Shown piece after piece: positions 44,983 to 55,388 of a DNA stretch of 64,000 bases. A program made the position numbers and the translations under genes. The number at the start of each line of letters is the position of its first letter. Position 1 is the first letter of the stretch. The notes below the pieces were generated by a model, which saw only the letters and a list, made by a program, of their open reading frames with translations, did not search any database and had not been told where the DNA came from. The stretch is from Ophiosphaerella korrae. Its lineage: Eukaryota; Ascomycota; Dothideomycetes; Pleosporales; Phaeosphaeriaceae. The DNA is taken from NCBI GenBank assembly GCA_028456385.1, contig JALNQF010000018.1, positions 124,001-188,000 on the forward strand, in the 5' to 3' direction.

Positions 44983-47900
44983 CTAGAGGGGTCGTCGGTC
45001 GTATCGACCTGGTGGAGTTGGTGGTACAGGGGGTGGTGGTTGGATGTGTGTGCTCTCTTCTTGTTGTTTGTTCAACTGTTGAAGCTGGGTGTTCTTCACT
45101 TTCTTTCTCTCAGTGTCCGGGTCATAGTAGTATGATGCGGTGACGGGGACTTTGTGCTCGCGCGTGCTGAGTGGGAGTTGGTATTTGAAGTTTCCGCGCA
45201 CGATGAGCTCGAAGGGGTACTGGAGGACTTCTTCCCAAGCCTCTGTCTTGTTTCCTGGGTTGGATAGGCGGATCTCACCAATCGACGAGGCTCGTTTCCG
45301 CGCGAAGAACGAGCCGTCAAAATTAAGAGGTGAATCAAAATGGAAGACGCGGCCAAGGGACATGGTGAGAGGCTCAGATCCAATTGGATCGGTGCCTTCG
45401 TCGATCCCGTCGGTCGCGTAGTCATCTTCCGCTGGCTTCCATTCTTCTTGGTCGTTCTGGGGGCTATTCCCGTGATGTCGCCACAATTTATCGGATCCTA
45501 CGTGTTTGCTCTTTGCAAAGATGATGACATCCATATCCGCAACTTGAACACCAATAATGTTAGGGTTGACGGCATCGACAATGAGATCAAGCATGATCTC
45601 ATCTGGACTGGCGATGACATTCTGAACGCCTTGAACTATGACGCTGGTTAGGGGCTTAGTTGTTGCGAACACAAGACCGACAGAACTGAAAATAACAACT
45701 AGAAGCATGATGGAAAGAACAAGACACCCAGCAAAGCGGCGACACCAACTGTTGCTATGACGAAGCCGTCGCTCTACGCGAATGGTGACACTATTCCTGG
45801 GCCGAGGCGTTCGTGTACGTGGACTTCGTCCGGATGAAATGAGCGGCGTCCTCTCGTCGTCAGCTGCATTTTCAGTGTCCATGTCATAGGCCAAGTATTC
45901 GCCGGGCTTCCTACCACCGTTGATGTGGCCGTTACCGATTGCGAATGTTTGAAATCGAGGGCTGTTTGGCTGAGACGCTTGTCTCGATGAGGGTCCGCGT
46001 GTGCGCGATGGTTGTGGCATGGATGAATCGCTATCGAGCACTATTTGGTTTAGTGCGCCTCGACCCTGGCCATGCCTGCCAATGTGGTGGTGATGACTGT
46101 TGCCTGTGGCTCGGCCTGATAAATTACGGATGGTCCCATCACCACGGTCCACAGATGTAGGATCTGTGGTGATGTTGTAACTCGGGGTTTGGAACTTCAT
46201 ACTGCTCTTCTTAGCTGGATTCCTGTGTGCGTCGCGGAGAGCCAGTCGCGGGTCCAGTCGCGGGTCCAGTCGTGGGTGTTCGGCGAGACTGGCAATCGAA
46301 GTCATGCTGGGTGTTCGCGAGTGTTGGTGGTGGTGGTGGCGGCTGCGGTGCGGTTCTGGGGGATTGGATTCGTAGATGAAGGTTGCTTCAGAGTCGGACG
46401 AGTTTGCCTCGTCGACAGCACTTGCAACCTTTTGTTCGAAGACATCTGCCTTGCTTGAAGCTTTGCGAAAGGTGGTGTTAGTGTTTGAGTAAAAATACCG
46501 CAAGGGGGGACGTTGTTCGGACATGCGCATCTCTACACTCGAAGGCGACAGGGCTATTGACCGCCGATCGTCATACGAGCGATATGAGACGGGACTGCCG
46601 AGCGTAGAAACAGTGTTGGAGCGAGAGCCAGTGCCTGGCCTGCTCGGAGAGAAGGGGTAGAGAGAGAAGTGTGGGGACCTACCAGTGCCGGCATTGATTG
46701 ACGGTGGTTTGCGTTTTGCGGTTTTTCTTTCCTTCTTCGGCCGAATTGTTTCGTTGCTAGGCTTCAGCCGCAAGCTACCATCGGCGCGACCCGAAACAGA
46801 TCGGTCTTGGTTGCCCATGGTCGATTGCGCAACCGATGGGACCGTCTCCGTCTCGACCGTCATGTTGCGCGACGGCTGCTGGGAGGAGGAGCGTGTGGAA
46901 AGTGACGACAGGGACGGCTTTGCAGTTACATTTCGCGGGCGCTGCGTCGAGGCTGAGCGCTGCTCTTGCATCTTGCCCTTCTTTGCTGCCTTGGAGCCGC
47001 TGTCGCTGCCGCTTCCGGTGTGCCTGCTAGTGTTGATTTTGGAGCTGAGATCTTCGGTAATCTTCGATGAGCTGACGTCATTGCGCTCCTCGTCAGGGAT
47101 TTTGTGGGTGGTGCCCGGAGAGGTGAAGCTGGGATAGCCGTTAGCCGTTTGCTAGCAAAGAGTGTGGTTGGTGCAGCTGTTTCCCAGGGAGGGTAGATGC
47201 ATCTGCGTAGTTATGACGAAGAGTGGGGCGATTGCGGGGAATGCCGTACCTGTCAACCTCCAGTCCACCAAAGCCGGGCGTGGCAGGGAGACTCGACTCC
47301 TGGACGGTTTCCAGCTTGGGAGCAGCACCGCTGGTGCCGCGTGCCGGGCCCTTGATGCTCATGGCAGGCTCGTCTGGGTCGCTGGCCACCGGCTCCTCCC
47401 TCACTGGAATGCGCGAGCCCGGGGCCGGCGACGAGCTCTGGACGACAATTGCCGGCGTGGATTGCGTCTCGGGCTTCTTGACCTGGGTGCGCAGAGAGTT
47501 GGTGCGCGAGCGCGAGCCTGAGCGGCTGTCGGGGCCGGGCGGCGGTGGTGATCTGAGGCGAGGCGAGATGGGCCAGTGGTGCGGCGTGGTGTCTCCTGAA
47601 TTGGAGCCTGAAGCCGCCTTGATGGGCCGGGGCACTCTGGCCGTGTCTGCCGAGGGTGCGGAGGAGAGTTGAGGAATGCTTGCGGCCGACAGCGCGCGCT
47701 GGATGGCGGCCGCGGCGGACGGGGAGCTGGCTGTGGTGGGCAGACTGGGGCCGCGGCTGGGGCTGACGTCGGTGCTGCTCTTGCGTGAACGGAGGCCAGA
47801 GCGAGGGTTGGCAGTCCCCTGGGACGCAGCGGCGCGCTGATGAGGCCGGGCAGGCGAGGCGTCTCGCGAGGACAAGGGCGAGTTGGGCGAAGCCGAGGCC

Positions 47901-48172
47901 GACACGTTGAGCGAACGCGTGCCAGCAACGGTGGGGTGTCTGATAGGCGCGACAGACGCAGCGTCAGACCCTGCAGCGGTTGGTGCAGACGCACTCTTCG
48001 TCTTTGCTGTCGTGGTCGTGGTCGTAGTCGTGGTCGTGGTCGTGGGCGTGGGCGTGGGCGTGGGCATGGGCGTGGAGGAGGCAGCCGGAAGCGGTGCTGG
48101 GGCGGCGCCGGGTTCGGCCGACTCGAGGGCGCCCGTGATGGACTGGAAGCCCGCGTCGGCGGAGGCTGCCAT
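44983..48172 (-). CDS. VAC7: Vac7-like regulator of vacuolar PI(3,5)P2 synthesis
   Basis: Two exons (47250-48172, 44983-47128; GTACGG donor, CCCAG acceptor, 121-nt intron) encode 1,022 residues. In yeast, Vac7 sits in the vacuole membrane and activates the Fab1 PI3P 5-kinase. The N-terminal 700 residues are disordered, with Ser/Pro-rich repeats and a run of threonines (about residues 55-70). They include LETVQESSLPATPG and the family signature DSEATFIYESNPPEP. One TM segment (CLVLSIMLLVVIFSSVGLVF) lies near 775-797. A conserved luminal domain follows, with SPDEIMLDLIVDAVNPN, VFHFDSPLNF and VTASYYYDPDTE. An in-frame ATG at 48214 is an alternative start. Short coding repeats (RLDPRLDPRL, His runs) are present. 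Confidence 0.88.
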
Positions 48173-49655
48173 GGTGCGGTGGTGAGGTGGTGAGGTGGTG
48201 CTGTGTGTCGTCAAGGGCCGGGGCGCGGGTGCATAGTGGAGTGCAGTGCAGCGCTGTGCTGGCGGGTGAGTGCCTGGCAGGCCCTGCCGCTACCGAAGAT
48301 GCGCCTAGCACGCGGCGCGCAGTCGTTGGACAGGACCGCACAGGCGGGCGAGTGCTGGCGGCGCGGGACAGGCGTGGCGTGCGGCCGTTCTGGGCATTGG
48401 CAGCGTGGGCGGTGCAGTGTGGGCAGTGGGCAGTGGGCGGTGGGCGGTGCGTGTGAGGTGGATGCGCATGTGGATGGGCGGGGAGGCGAGCGATGAAATC
48501 AGGACTGAAGCTGAGTGCCGCTCTGCCGGCTGCTGCGTTCTGGATCGCGGCCCGCTGCGCTGCTGACTAGGCTGGGCTTGCCACGACCAAGTCTCACCAG
48601 GAACCGCCTCAGCAACGGCGCTGACTGCACCATTCGGGCCCTGCCAGCGCATCACCACATCCTTCACCTCCCGTCTACGCCTGCGCCGCCACGGCGAACC
48701 GCATCGCTCTCGCCAGGTCAGCCGGAGGGCGTGGATGACCCCTCTCAGCCGCGCCCACGCTGCCACGGCCACGGCCACGGCCACTGCCCTTCTTTCTTTT
48801 GCGGCCCCCAAGCACGCCGTGCTCTCTTGGTTCGGCAGCCCTCGGGTCTATTTTGGATCTTTGCGCCACTTTCCCATAGGGCTACGTATGCACTTTGCGA
48901 CATGGGCTGCTGCACGTCCAACGCACCTGCATCCTCCCACGCTATCTCCAGATTGAGCCCCCGCCCTGATCGAGCGTGGGCTGCCACACCACACCACACG
49001 AGTAATTAATTGTCTGCTCATAGTCTGCTCGTCCGTAATCTGCCGTCGTGCATGGATACGTAGCCCGGTTCTGCTTGCACTGCATGCACGGCTAGCCTCT
49101 CACCTCGGACATGTGTCTTGTCACTCTATGGTGTGACTGGCCGGCTGAAAGGAAGGCCGCACCAATCGTCAGTCGGACATTTACTTTTATTATTCCAAAA
49201 TTCTGACATGCACCGCCGTCAGGGAGGCTGTCGTGACAAGGCAGCCATGCACAAATCACACTTGTCGAACCACCTGCCTGTTTCCTGTGTTCCTCAGTCT
49301 CGCCCAATCCGCAAAATATCACTGCACATTTTCATACTGTATGAACAACTATCATCCAGCAATCCTTGGAATGTTGTGCACCATCAGCGGTGAACACCTT
49401 CCTATCCCATTGGCTGACTCAGCCGCCTTGGCGCTAACCCCAGGCCCATCCTCATCCCATAGCGCCTCACACATGAACCCCATCGCATCGTGGGCTCTAA
49501 CACAATGAATGCACAATGTTCATGTTGATACACAACGCTGTGAACATTCTTTATTTTCTTGCATTGCTTGACCGCTCCTTCTAGCCATTTATTCCCTTTG
49601 CACGGGCCCACGCGCCTGACCACAAACCGCCTTGCCTCCAGTTCCTCACACTAAC
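48173..49655. promoter_or_regulatory. GC-rich divergent intergenic region upstream of VAC7
   Basis: These 1.48 kb separate the VAC7 start from the gene at 49656. A G-rich stretch at about 48421-48444 has four GGG blocks spaced by four bases, which fits a G-quadruplex motif. GGCCAC hexamer repeats lie near 48765-48785. No gene is supported here. Confidence 0.5.
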
Positions 49656-50654
49656 ATGAAGTCATCTAGGTATGCACCAAGGGCACCAGCCGAGACGCTA
49701 GCTCAATCACGTGCTTTGAAACTCGAAGCGGAGAAAGAGAAGGCCACCCGACTGCTGTGTCGCCTACGGTGGAAAGCAGAGCTGCTTCTGGCCTCCTATT
49801 ACAAGGCTCTAGATATCGTGCTAACCGCAGACGATCATCGAGCTGGTGGCTATAATATGCTGGAGTCCACAAGTGTGAGTCAGCGAGATATTTGCCCAAG
49901 CGCAGAGCACGTGATTAACGGCATCAAGAAGCAAGCCGAATCCATGTTCAAATTAGACTTCTTCGAGTTCTACAGCCTCCTTGAGCGATACATCACCGTA
50001 TGTCTTGAAATCCTGGGCATTCACGTCTCTGGAATGGCCCAACAAACTAACTTCAATGCACTCCGTTACATCACGAATCCAGATCTTCAGCGGACGCGCC
50101 CGATCGCTTCACACGCATTCCATGCCAATCTTCTAGAAGCATTGGACGACGAGCTGTGTCCGCTACATGCTTCTTATGGCGTGCACAAAGTCCGCGTCGA
50201 GTTGGGTCTAGCCAAGGACTTCCGCAATGCATGGAAGGACGCCGACAAGCGTGTCATTGCATCCAGATGGAACGACGAAGACGAAGATAGGCGCAAGAAT
50301 ATCACCCTGGACAACTCCCAGTTACAACAAATGTTAGGGGCGCTCATTGAGGGCTCTGAGCATGCCCATGATGTAGTACAAAGGCACGCACTAGACAATA
50401 GCCACGACCCTAGGGGCAGGTATAGAGATCACGATTCTTATGGCCCGGGCCGTAGGAGGGATTCTGGGGACTATGAGCGTGAACCCCACGGCCCAGGTGG
50501 CAGGGGAGATTCTAGAGCTCACGAATCTTATGCCCCACACGATAGAGAGAGGGAAAGAGACTATGGCTCCGAGCGCAAACCCTACCAGTACAGTAGATGG
50601 AGTTCCGACGATGTCCCGTTCGAGTACATGGACGACGCTATGGAGATCGATTAA
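49656..50654 (+). CDS. Conserved fungal protein of unknown function
   Basis: A single exon encodes 332 residues from ATG 49656. The first 230 residues look globular and helical (EAEKEKATRLLCRLRWKAEL, LLASYYKALDIVL, FEFYSLLERYITVCLEILG, HANLLEALDDELCPLH). The last 100 residues are disordered and charged, with RYRDHDSYGPGRRRD-type repeats of Arg, Asp and Gly. No known domain was recognised, though the N-part has the even character of a conserved gene. The Arg/Asp-rich tail recalls RNA-associated proteins, which is only a hint. Confidence 0.7.
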   Translation: MKSSRYAPRAPAETLAQSRALKLEAEKEKATRLLCRLRWKAELLLASYYKALDIVLTADDHRAGGYNMLESTSVSQRDICPSAEHVINGIKKQAESMFKLDFFEFYSLLERYITVCLEILGIHVSGMAQQTNFNALRYITNPDLQRTRPIASHAFHANLLEALDDELCPLHASYGVHKVRVELGLAKDFRNAWKDADKRVIASRWNDEDEDRRKNITLDNSQLQQMLGALIEGSEHAHDVVQRHALDNSHDPRGRYRDHDSYGPGRRRDSGDYEREPHGPGGRGDSRAHESYAPHDRERERDYGSERKPYQYSRWSSDDVPFEYMDDAMEID

Positions 50655-50811
50655 GCTCATCAAAGGTGAGTCTCAACTTTCATAATGTTCTTTTGGATAA
50701 TGACCAAGCATTATCCAAGCCTGTTCACGCATATATACAGTGAAGGTCAAGCAAACTACTAAAAATAAAGCACACTTACCATCCCCACCATGAGAGCGCC
50801 AACCACCAATC

Positions 50812-51864
50812 TCATCCCTCCAAACGTTCCTCGATCCCACCCACAAACTCAATTGGGCTTCCTGGCCTCCCCTGCTCAATCCCCATCTTCCTAAACAAAT
50901 CCTCCTCCCTAACCTCATCGTCCTGCAATACACTATCCGCCCGTTCCCTACCCACTCCCATAACCAAAACACCAATCTCATCATTCCTCTCCCTCTCCTG
51001 TTCCATCTCCCACTTACACCGCTCCCTACAATCCCAGCACACGCCCCTCCTACAAACCCGAACATCATACTTCCACTCCCTCCGATTCAACATCTCCTGA
51101 CAATGCCCACAGTCCATCGGCATAACAATCGTCTCCACATCCCCTCTCCGCCGCGCAACACTCAGCCCCTTGCTCGTCCGCGTCTGCACCCGCACCTCCC
51201 CACCTTGCTCGTCCGCCCCGTCGAACACGACTAGCTTGTCCGCCTTGCACCACCACGCCGGCCGATTCCCGCCCACCGTGCGCGACCGGATGCTCGTGCT
51301 GGTGAAGGCCTGCGCCTGCGCTGCGGGGCCAGGTAAAAGGCATCCGTCTGAAAGGCGTGGCGCCACGAAAACGCGCATGCCATCGTCTGGTACGGCCTTT
51401 TTGGGCGCCATGTTTAGCCGCTCGTGGAGTAGCTGCGTTGGAGAGCGCAGCGCGGCTTTGGCGTGCGTTTTTGAGGAGCGCATCATTTCGAAGCGCGTTT
51501 CTAGCTCGGAGGGTGGAGCGGCGGTGGCGGTGAGGTTGAGGGGCGTGGGGCGATGCAGGTGGCGCGGCGGAGTATTTGGTGGAGAGGTCTCTGGGGATGA
51601 GAGCAGTGGTGCTGACGTCTCGCTGGTAGTTGGATTGGATGGAGCGGATATCTTTTCCTCCTGCCCTGCGTCGCCTCGCACACTCGCCGCAACACCTTCA
51701 CCGCGCTGCACACCATCACCCACACCCATCCCCTCAAACAAAAACACACCACTCTCCCGCCCCCCGGCATCCAAATCAAGCACCTCCTTCTCCTCACCCC
51801 TCTGCCCCTCACCACCACCCCCACCGCCACCTCTTCTATCCTTCCAAAACGCAAAAGAAGGCAT
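50812..51864 (-). CDS. Conserved fungal protein with cysteine-rich C-terminal module
   Basis: One exon from ATG 51864 (MPSFAFWKDRRGG) encodes 350 residues. The first 130 residues are Gly/Glu-rich and then Pro/Ser/Thr-rich. A structured part includes THAKAALRSPTQLLHERLNM and PAWWCKADKLVVFDGADE. The C-terminal region has MDCGHCQEML, VRVCRRGVCWDCRERCKW, a likely zinc-binding cluster of at least six cysteines. No named family is recognised. The frame remains open upstream to 52041, but MPSFAFW is the more probable start because the upstream part is low-complexity. Confidence 0.65.
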   Translation of the reverse strand: MPSFAFWKDRRGGGGGGGEGQRGEEKEVLDLDAGGRESGVFLFEGMGVGDGVQRGEGVAASVRGDAGQEEKISAPSNPTTSETSAPLLSSPETSPPNTPPRHLHRPTPLNLTATAAPPSELETRFEMMRSSKTHAKAALRSPTQLLHERLNMAPKKAVPDDGMRVFVAPRLSDGCLLPGPAAQAQAFTSTSIRSRTVGGNRPAWWCKADKLVVFDGADEQGGEVRVQTRTSKGLSVARRRGDVETIVMPMDCGHCQEMLNRREWKYDVRVCRRGVCWDCRERCKWEMEQERERNDEIGVLVMGVGRERADSVLQDDEVREEDLFRKMGIEQGRPGSPIEFVGGIEERLEG

Positions 51865-53019
51865 GTGTTGAAAGAGGGAACGAAAATAAATAATAATAAT
51901 AAAAAAACCGTGTAGAGTTTGTAAGGACCGTATTCTGCAACCCAAATCAAACCAGCTCATCAATTCTTTTCTCCTGCCCGCCCTGCCCTCCTCCTTTCTT
52001 AAATAACCCCCCCCCCTCCCCCTCCCCCCTTCTTCCTTCATCCTTTCATCCCTTTCATCCCTTCATCCCTCCATCCCCTAACCAACAGCCTATACACCAC
52101 GCATTTGCACGTTCCCCATCCCCACTCATTACCCATGTTTCGCCACTCACCACAACATGTGAGTGGTTGCGCGGCATGAAACGCTATTCGCAGCGTGTGA
52201 TTGGGCAGGCTCGGGGATGGGGGCTTGTGTCAGGTTGGGAATTGAGATTGAGGTTTATGCGCGGGGTCGTGTGGTAGGTTGGGGTAATACAGGGTGGGAA
52301 AGGGCGATGGGATATGCGTTGGGAAATTGGCGGGGGCTGGGGTGGGTGTGTATTTAGATGGGTAGGCGGGGGCTAAGGGCTCAGGTAAATGGGTTTAGAG
52401 GGTAGGGTTATATTATTGGGTTGTTTCTGATTTTTTTTTTTTTTTTTTTTTTTAGAGTTCTAGTGTGTAGTTAGATTAGTGTAGGCTGGGGCTGTGTGCG
52501 ATGTGTGCGTGTAGAATCTTCCGGGAATCCGGGGTGTTGTATTATCAACCTGCAGGAGATTTAGCCTATCTCGAGACACACTGGATCAACCGTTGCACGT
52601 CTTTATTCTACACCACCTCTCCGGTCCTCATCTTATATTCTAACTAGACTCTCGAGTCTATGCTGCGCGGTCATTTACCCCCATCCATCCTCACCACCTA
52701 CCCACCACACACCAAACCACATAAAATAAAGCCAAACTTGGCACCTACTTGTACACATCCCTTGCTTTCCCTCCCTCCCATCCTGTCTCGCTCACCCTTC
52801 ACTCCCCCAACAGAATAACCCTTCCAACGCCCAAAAATGCCATCCAAAACCTCGAATATATTTTTAATCGAACGCCAATACCATGTCGTCGTATTCGTGA
52901 AGTCAAAAGGGTGGGGTTAGCAAAGAAACTTTTCATTCATTAGGCTGGAAACCTTTCATGGCGTGTTTTTCATTCATTACGAGTCCGAATTAGGCGATTC
53001 CATCAAGCAGGTTGGAATT
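51865..53019. other. Intergenic, low-complexity
   Basis: C/T-rich stretches near 51990-52080 (including CATCCCTTT repeats) lie upstream of the gene at 50812-51864. A T run of about 25 bases lies at about 52431-52455. No gene is supported. Confidence 0.5.
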
Positions 53020-55033
53020 CTATCCTGCACCCCACTTGGTGCTAGTCCCTGCTCCGAGCCCCGACGAGCCCACGCGATGACCGCCTACGGGCGCGAGATT
53101 TGGACTCGCTTTGCCGCCGCCGCTGCCCCACGAAAGACCGCTGAGGCGCTTGTTGCTGGAGCTGGAAGTTGTGCTTGCGCCGTCGCGCTTGGAATCCTCT
53201 TCTTCCTCCATGCTAAAGAGACCCTGTTCCTCTTCGATGCGCTCGCGGTTGATGCTGCTGCTGCTGACGGCGCGGTCGAGGGAGAGGCGAGTTGGGGCCG
53301 AGGGAGCCGAGGTCATGCGGTGGAGGGGGTTGGAGGGGTCTTCGCGTGTGGAGAGGCGGGTGCGTTGCATTTGCTGGGAGAGCATGGACATGGAGGTGTG
53401 GCGGGGAGGCGAGGAGAGGAATGTGCTGGTGTCGTTGGAGGGGCGATTTATGGCGCGGAGAGAGGGGCTTGTGTTGGGGTGGAGGCTGGAGTTGTTGCCA
53501 GTGGGGTGGAGGCTGGAGTTGCGGAGAGGGGAGCCTACATGGCCGAAGATGGAGGTGCCTGGGGATCCTGATTCGAAGCCGCCGTTGTAGCTAGGCTGCG
53601 ACTTGCCCCACAGGGACTGGAATCTCGAGGGCGAGGATGCAGCTGCAGAAGGCGATCCCATCCTGAGGTCTGATGCCGTTGGCGAGGCGCCGAGGCGCGA
53701 GATGGAGGCGCGGTGGGGAAGCGAATTTGGCTCGAGATCAGCCTGGTCACGCGAGAAGCGGCGCATCTTCTCCTGGGGCGTAAGCAGGTCGCTGAGCGAG
53801 TTTGGCAGCAGATCCTCCTCGAATTTGCCAATCATGTCCGAGTCGTCCCACTCGTCGTCTTTGAAGACTGGCCGTGCGCCCATGCTCGACGACACGACGC
53901 CTCGTGAGCGATTTGAGGCCAGCTCAGAATGCAACACCCTCCGCCCCGCGGGCTGCTCGACCGACTCTGGAGGCGACGACGCCAGCGCCGCTCTGCCCTG
54001 GACCTGGCCGTACGCCGAGTCGTGCAGATTCCGGAGGGTGGATGAATCAGCATGATACGACGACGGGGGGGAGTTGGCGAGGAAAGTGGCGGGGACGGAC
54101 GAGGCTATGGGCCCATAGCGCGCCATGTGCGAGATGCCCTGGCTGTCGAACGAAGCAGGCAGCGGGACGTCCATGACGCCCATGCCCTTCTGCACAGGCG
54201 AGAGGGGCGCGCGGCCATTCTCGTTGGGCGGCGAGCCGTAGTTGGAGCCAGGATAGGAGGAGAAGGTGGTGTCAATCGAGGGGATCATGTCGTAGTGGCC
54301 CTTACTAGCCGAGTACTCGTCCTGCATGGCATAGGCATAGGCGGGCTGCAGGGGCGCCATGTGGGCCTGCATGGTGAGCAGCGAGCTGTTGGGGGCAAGC
54401 TCGGGCGGGTGCGGGACATGCATGCGGCCAAAGGGCTGGTGGCGGTGGTTGACGACCTGGCCGTTGGGCAGGATGTGGGCAAGAGCGCACTTGGGGCCGA
54501 ACTTGCAGTTGCCCTTGGTGAAGTACTTGCACGGCGCCCGTTCCGTGATCGGCTCGTCCGAGTGCAGGAAGGGGCACGCCTTGCCGGCCTGGCAGGCGCC
54601 CTGGCGGTAGAACTTGCAGGGCACGTGAGACGTGTCTGGATGGCAGTTAGGGCGGCTGGCTGCTGTTGCACGCGGATTACATGAGCTTACTCTTGTTGTT
54701 TGGCGGGCTGCGCGGCCCGCCAAAGCCCATGTCGCGCATGCTCTGGGCGTGTCCGTTGCGCCCGCCCGGCACCGCCATGGGCCCGTTGCTGTTCGCGCCA
54801 GCCATTGCGCCGGAAGAAGCGTGCTGTCGGAGGTCGCGCGAGCTGCGGCGCGCAATTGGCGGCGGGTTGGGGGTGAGAGAGGCGGCGAGGCGAGGCGGGG
54901 GCAGCGCTCGGTGGTGGGGCGTCGAGTCTGCCCGGGCGTTGGTATTTTGGAGGGGCTCGTGGCCGTGGTGGGTGCCGTGGTGGGTGCCGTGGTTGTGGTG
55001 ACTCTGGGGATTTGCGGGTGCAAACGTCGTCAT
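53020..55033 (-). CDS. Tandem CCCH zinc-finger protein, Lee1-like
   Basis: Two exons (54691-55033, 53020-54635; intron GTAAGC...CTAAC...TCCAG, 55 nt) encode 652 residues. Two C-x7-C-x5-C-x3-H fingers follow each other at residues 121-139 (CKFYRQGACQAGKACPFLH) and 150-168 (CKYFTKGNCKFGPKCALAH), joined by DEPITERAP. Such pairs bind single-stranded RNA in related proteins. The N-terminus contains a THHGTHHGH repeat. The long C-terminal part is disordered and Ser/Pro-rich, with conserved-looking blocks (FKDDEWDDSDMIGKFEEDLLP, here shortened in relatives, and SLSDLLTPQEKMRRFSR). The plan matches fungal proteins related to yeast Lee1, of unclear function. The intron removes a frame break just before the first finger. 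Confidence 0.85.
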
Positions 55034-55388
55034 GGCGTGTCCGACGAGACACAGGCCAGCAGTCGCAGTCACGGTCAGAGGGGGAGCCGCGGCCGGACGT
55101 CTGAGAGAAGAGTTATCACTTTATCAGCCTGGCTGCCTCTCGTCGGCAGTCAGAGCCCGCTAGCCCGCATCCAGGCTAGCCTTGGGCCTCCGCGTGATGG
55201 CCCTCTTGGCCCGCGTGACACATCCCACTCATCATCTGCACCCCACCGCAACCACCACACCGCACGAGCACGTCACCTTCACTTCCCTTTTACGCGTAAA
55301 TCATCATGTCCTAACTCTATGGCCCTCATATGCCCCTTATGCCCCCCTCATGCCCCCCTCATGCCCCCTCATCTCCCCCTCACGCTCC
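55034..55388. other. Intergenic with a short C-rich tandem repeat
   Basis: Between about 55327 and 55380 the words CCCCCTCATG and CCCCCCTCATG are repeated head to tail. The rest is the 5' flank of the zinc-finger gene. No gene. Confidence 0.5.

Noticed and set aside
46189..48500. Long open frames on the plus strand opposite VAC7 and its promoter
   Set aside because: They are mirror frames of GC-rich, repetitive coding sequence; they have no domain, start context or intron structure of their own.
53603..54684. Plus-strand frames opposite the CCCH zinc-finger gene
   Set aside because: The zinc fingers and intron on the minus strand explain the region; the opposite frames have no recognisable features.
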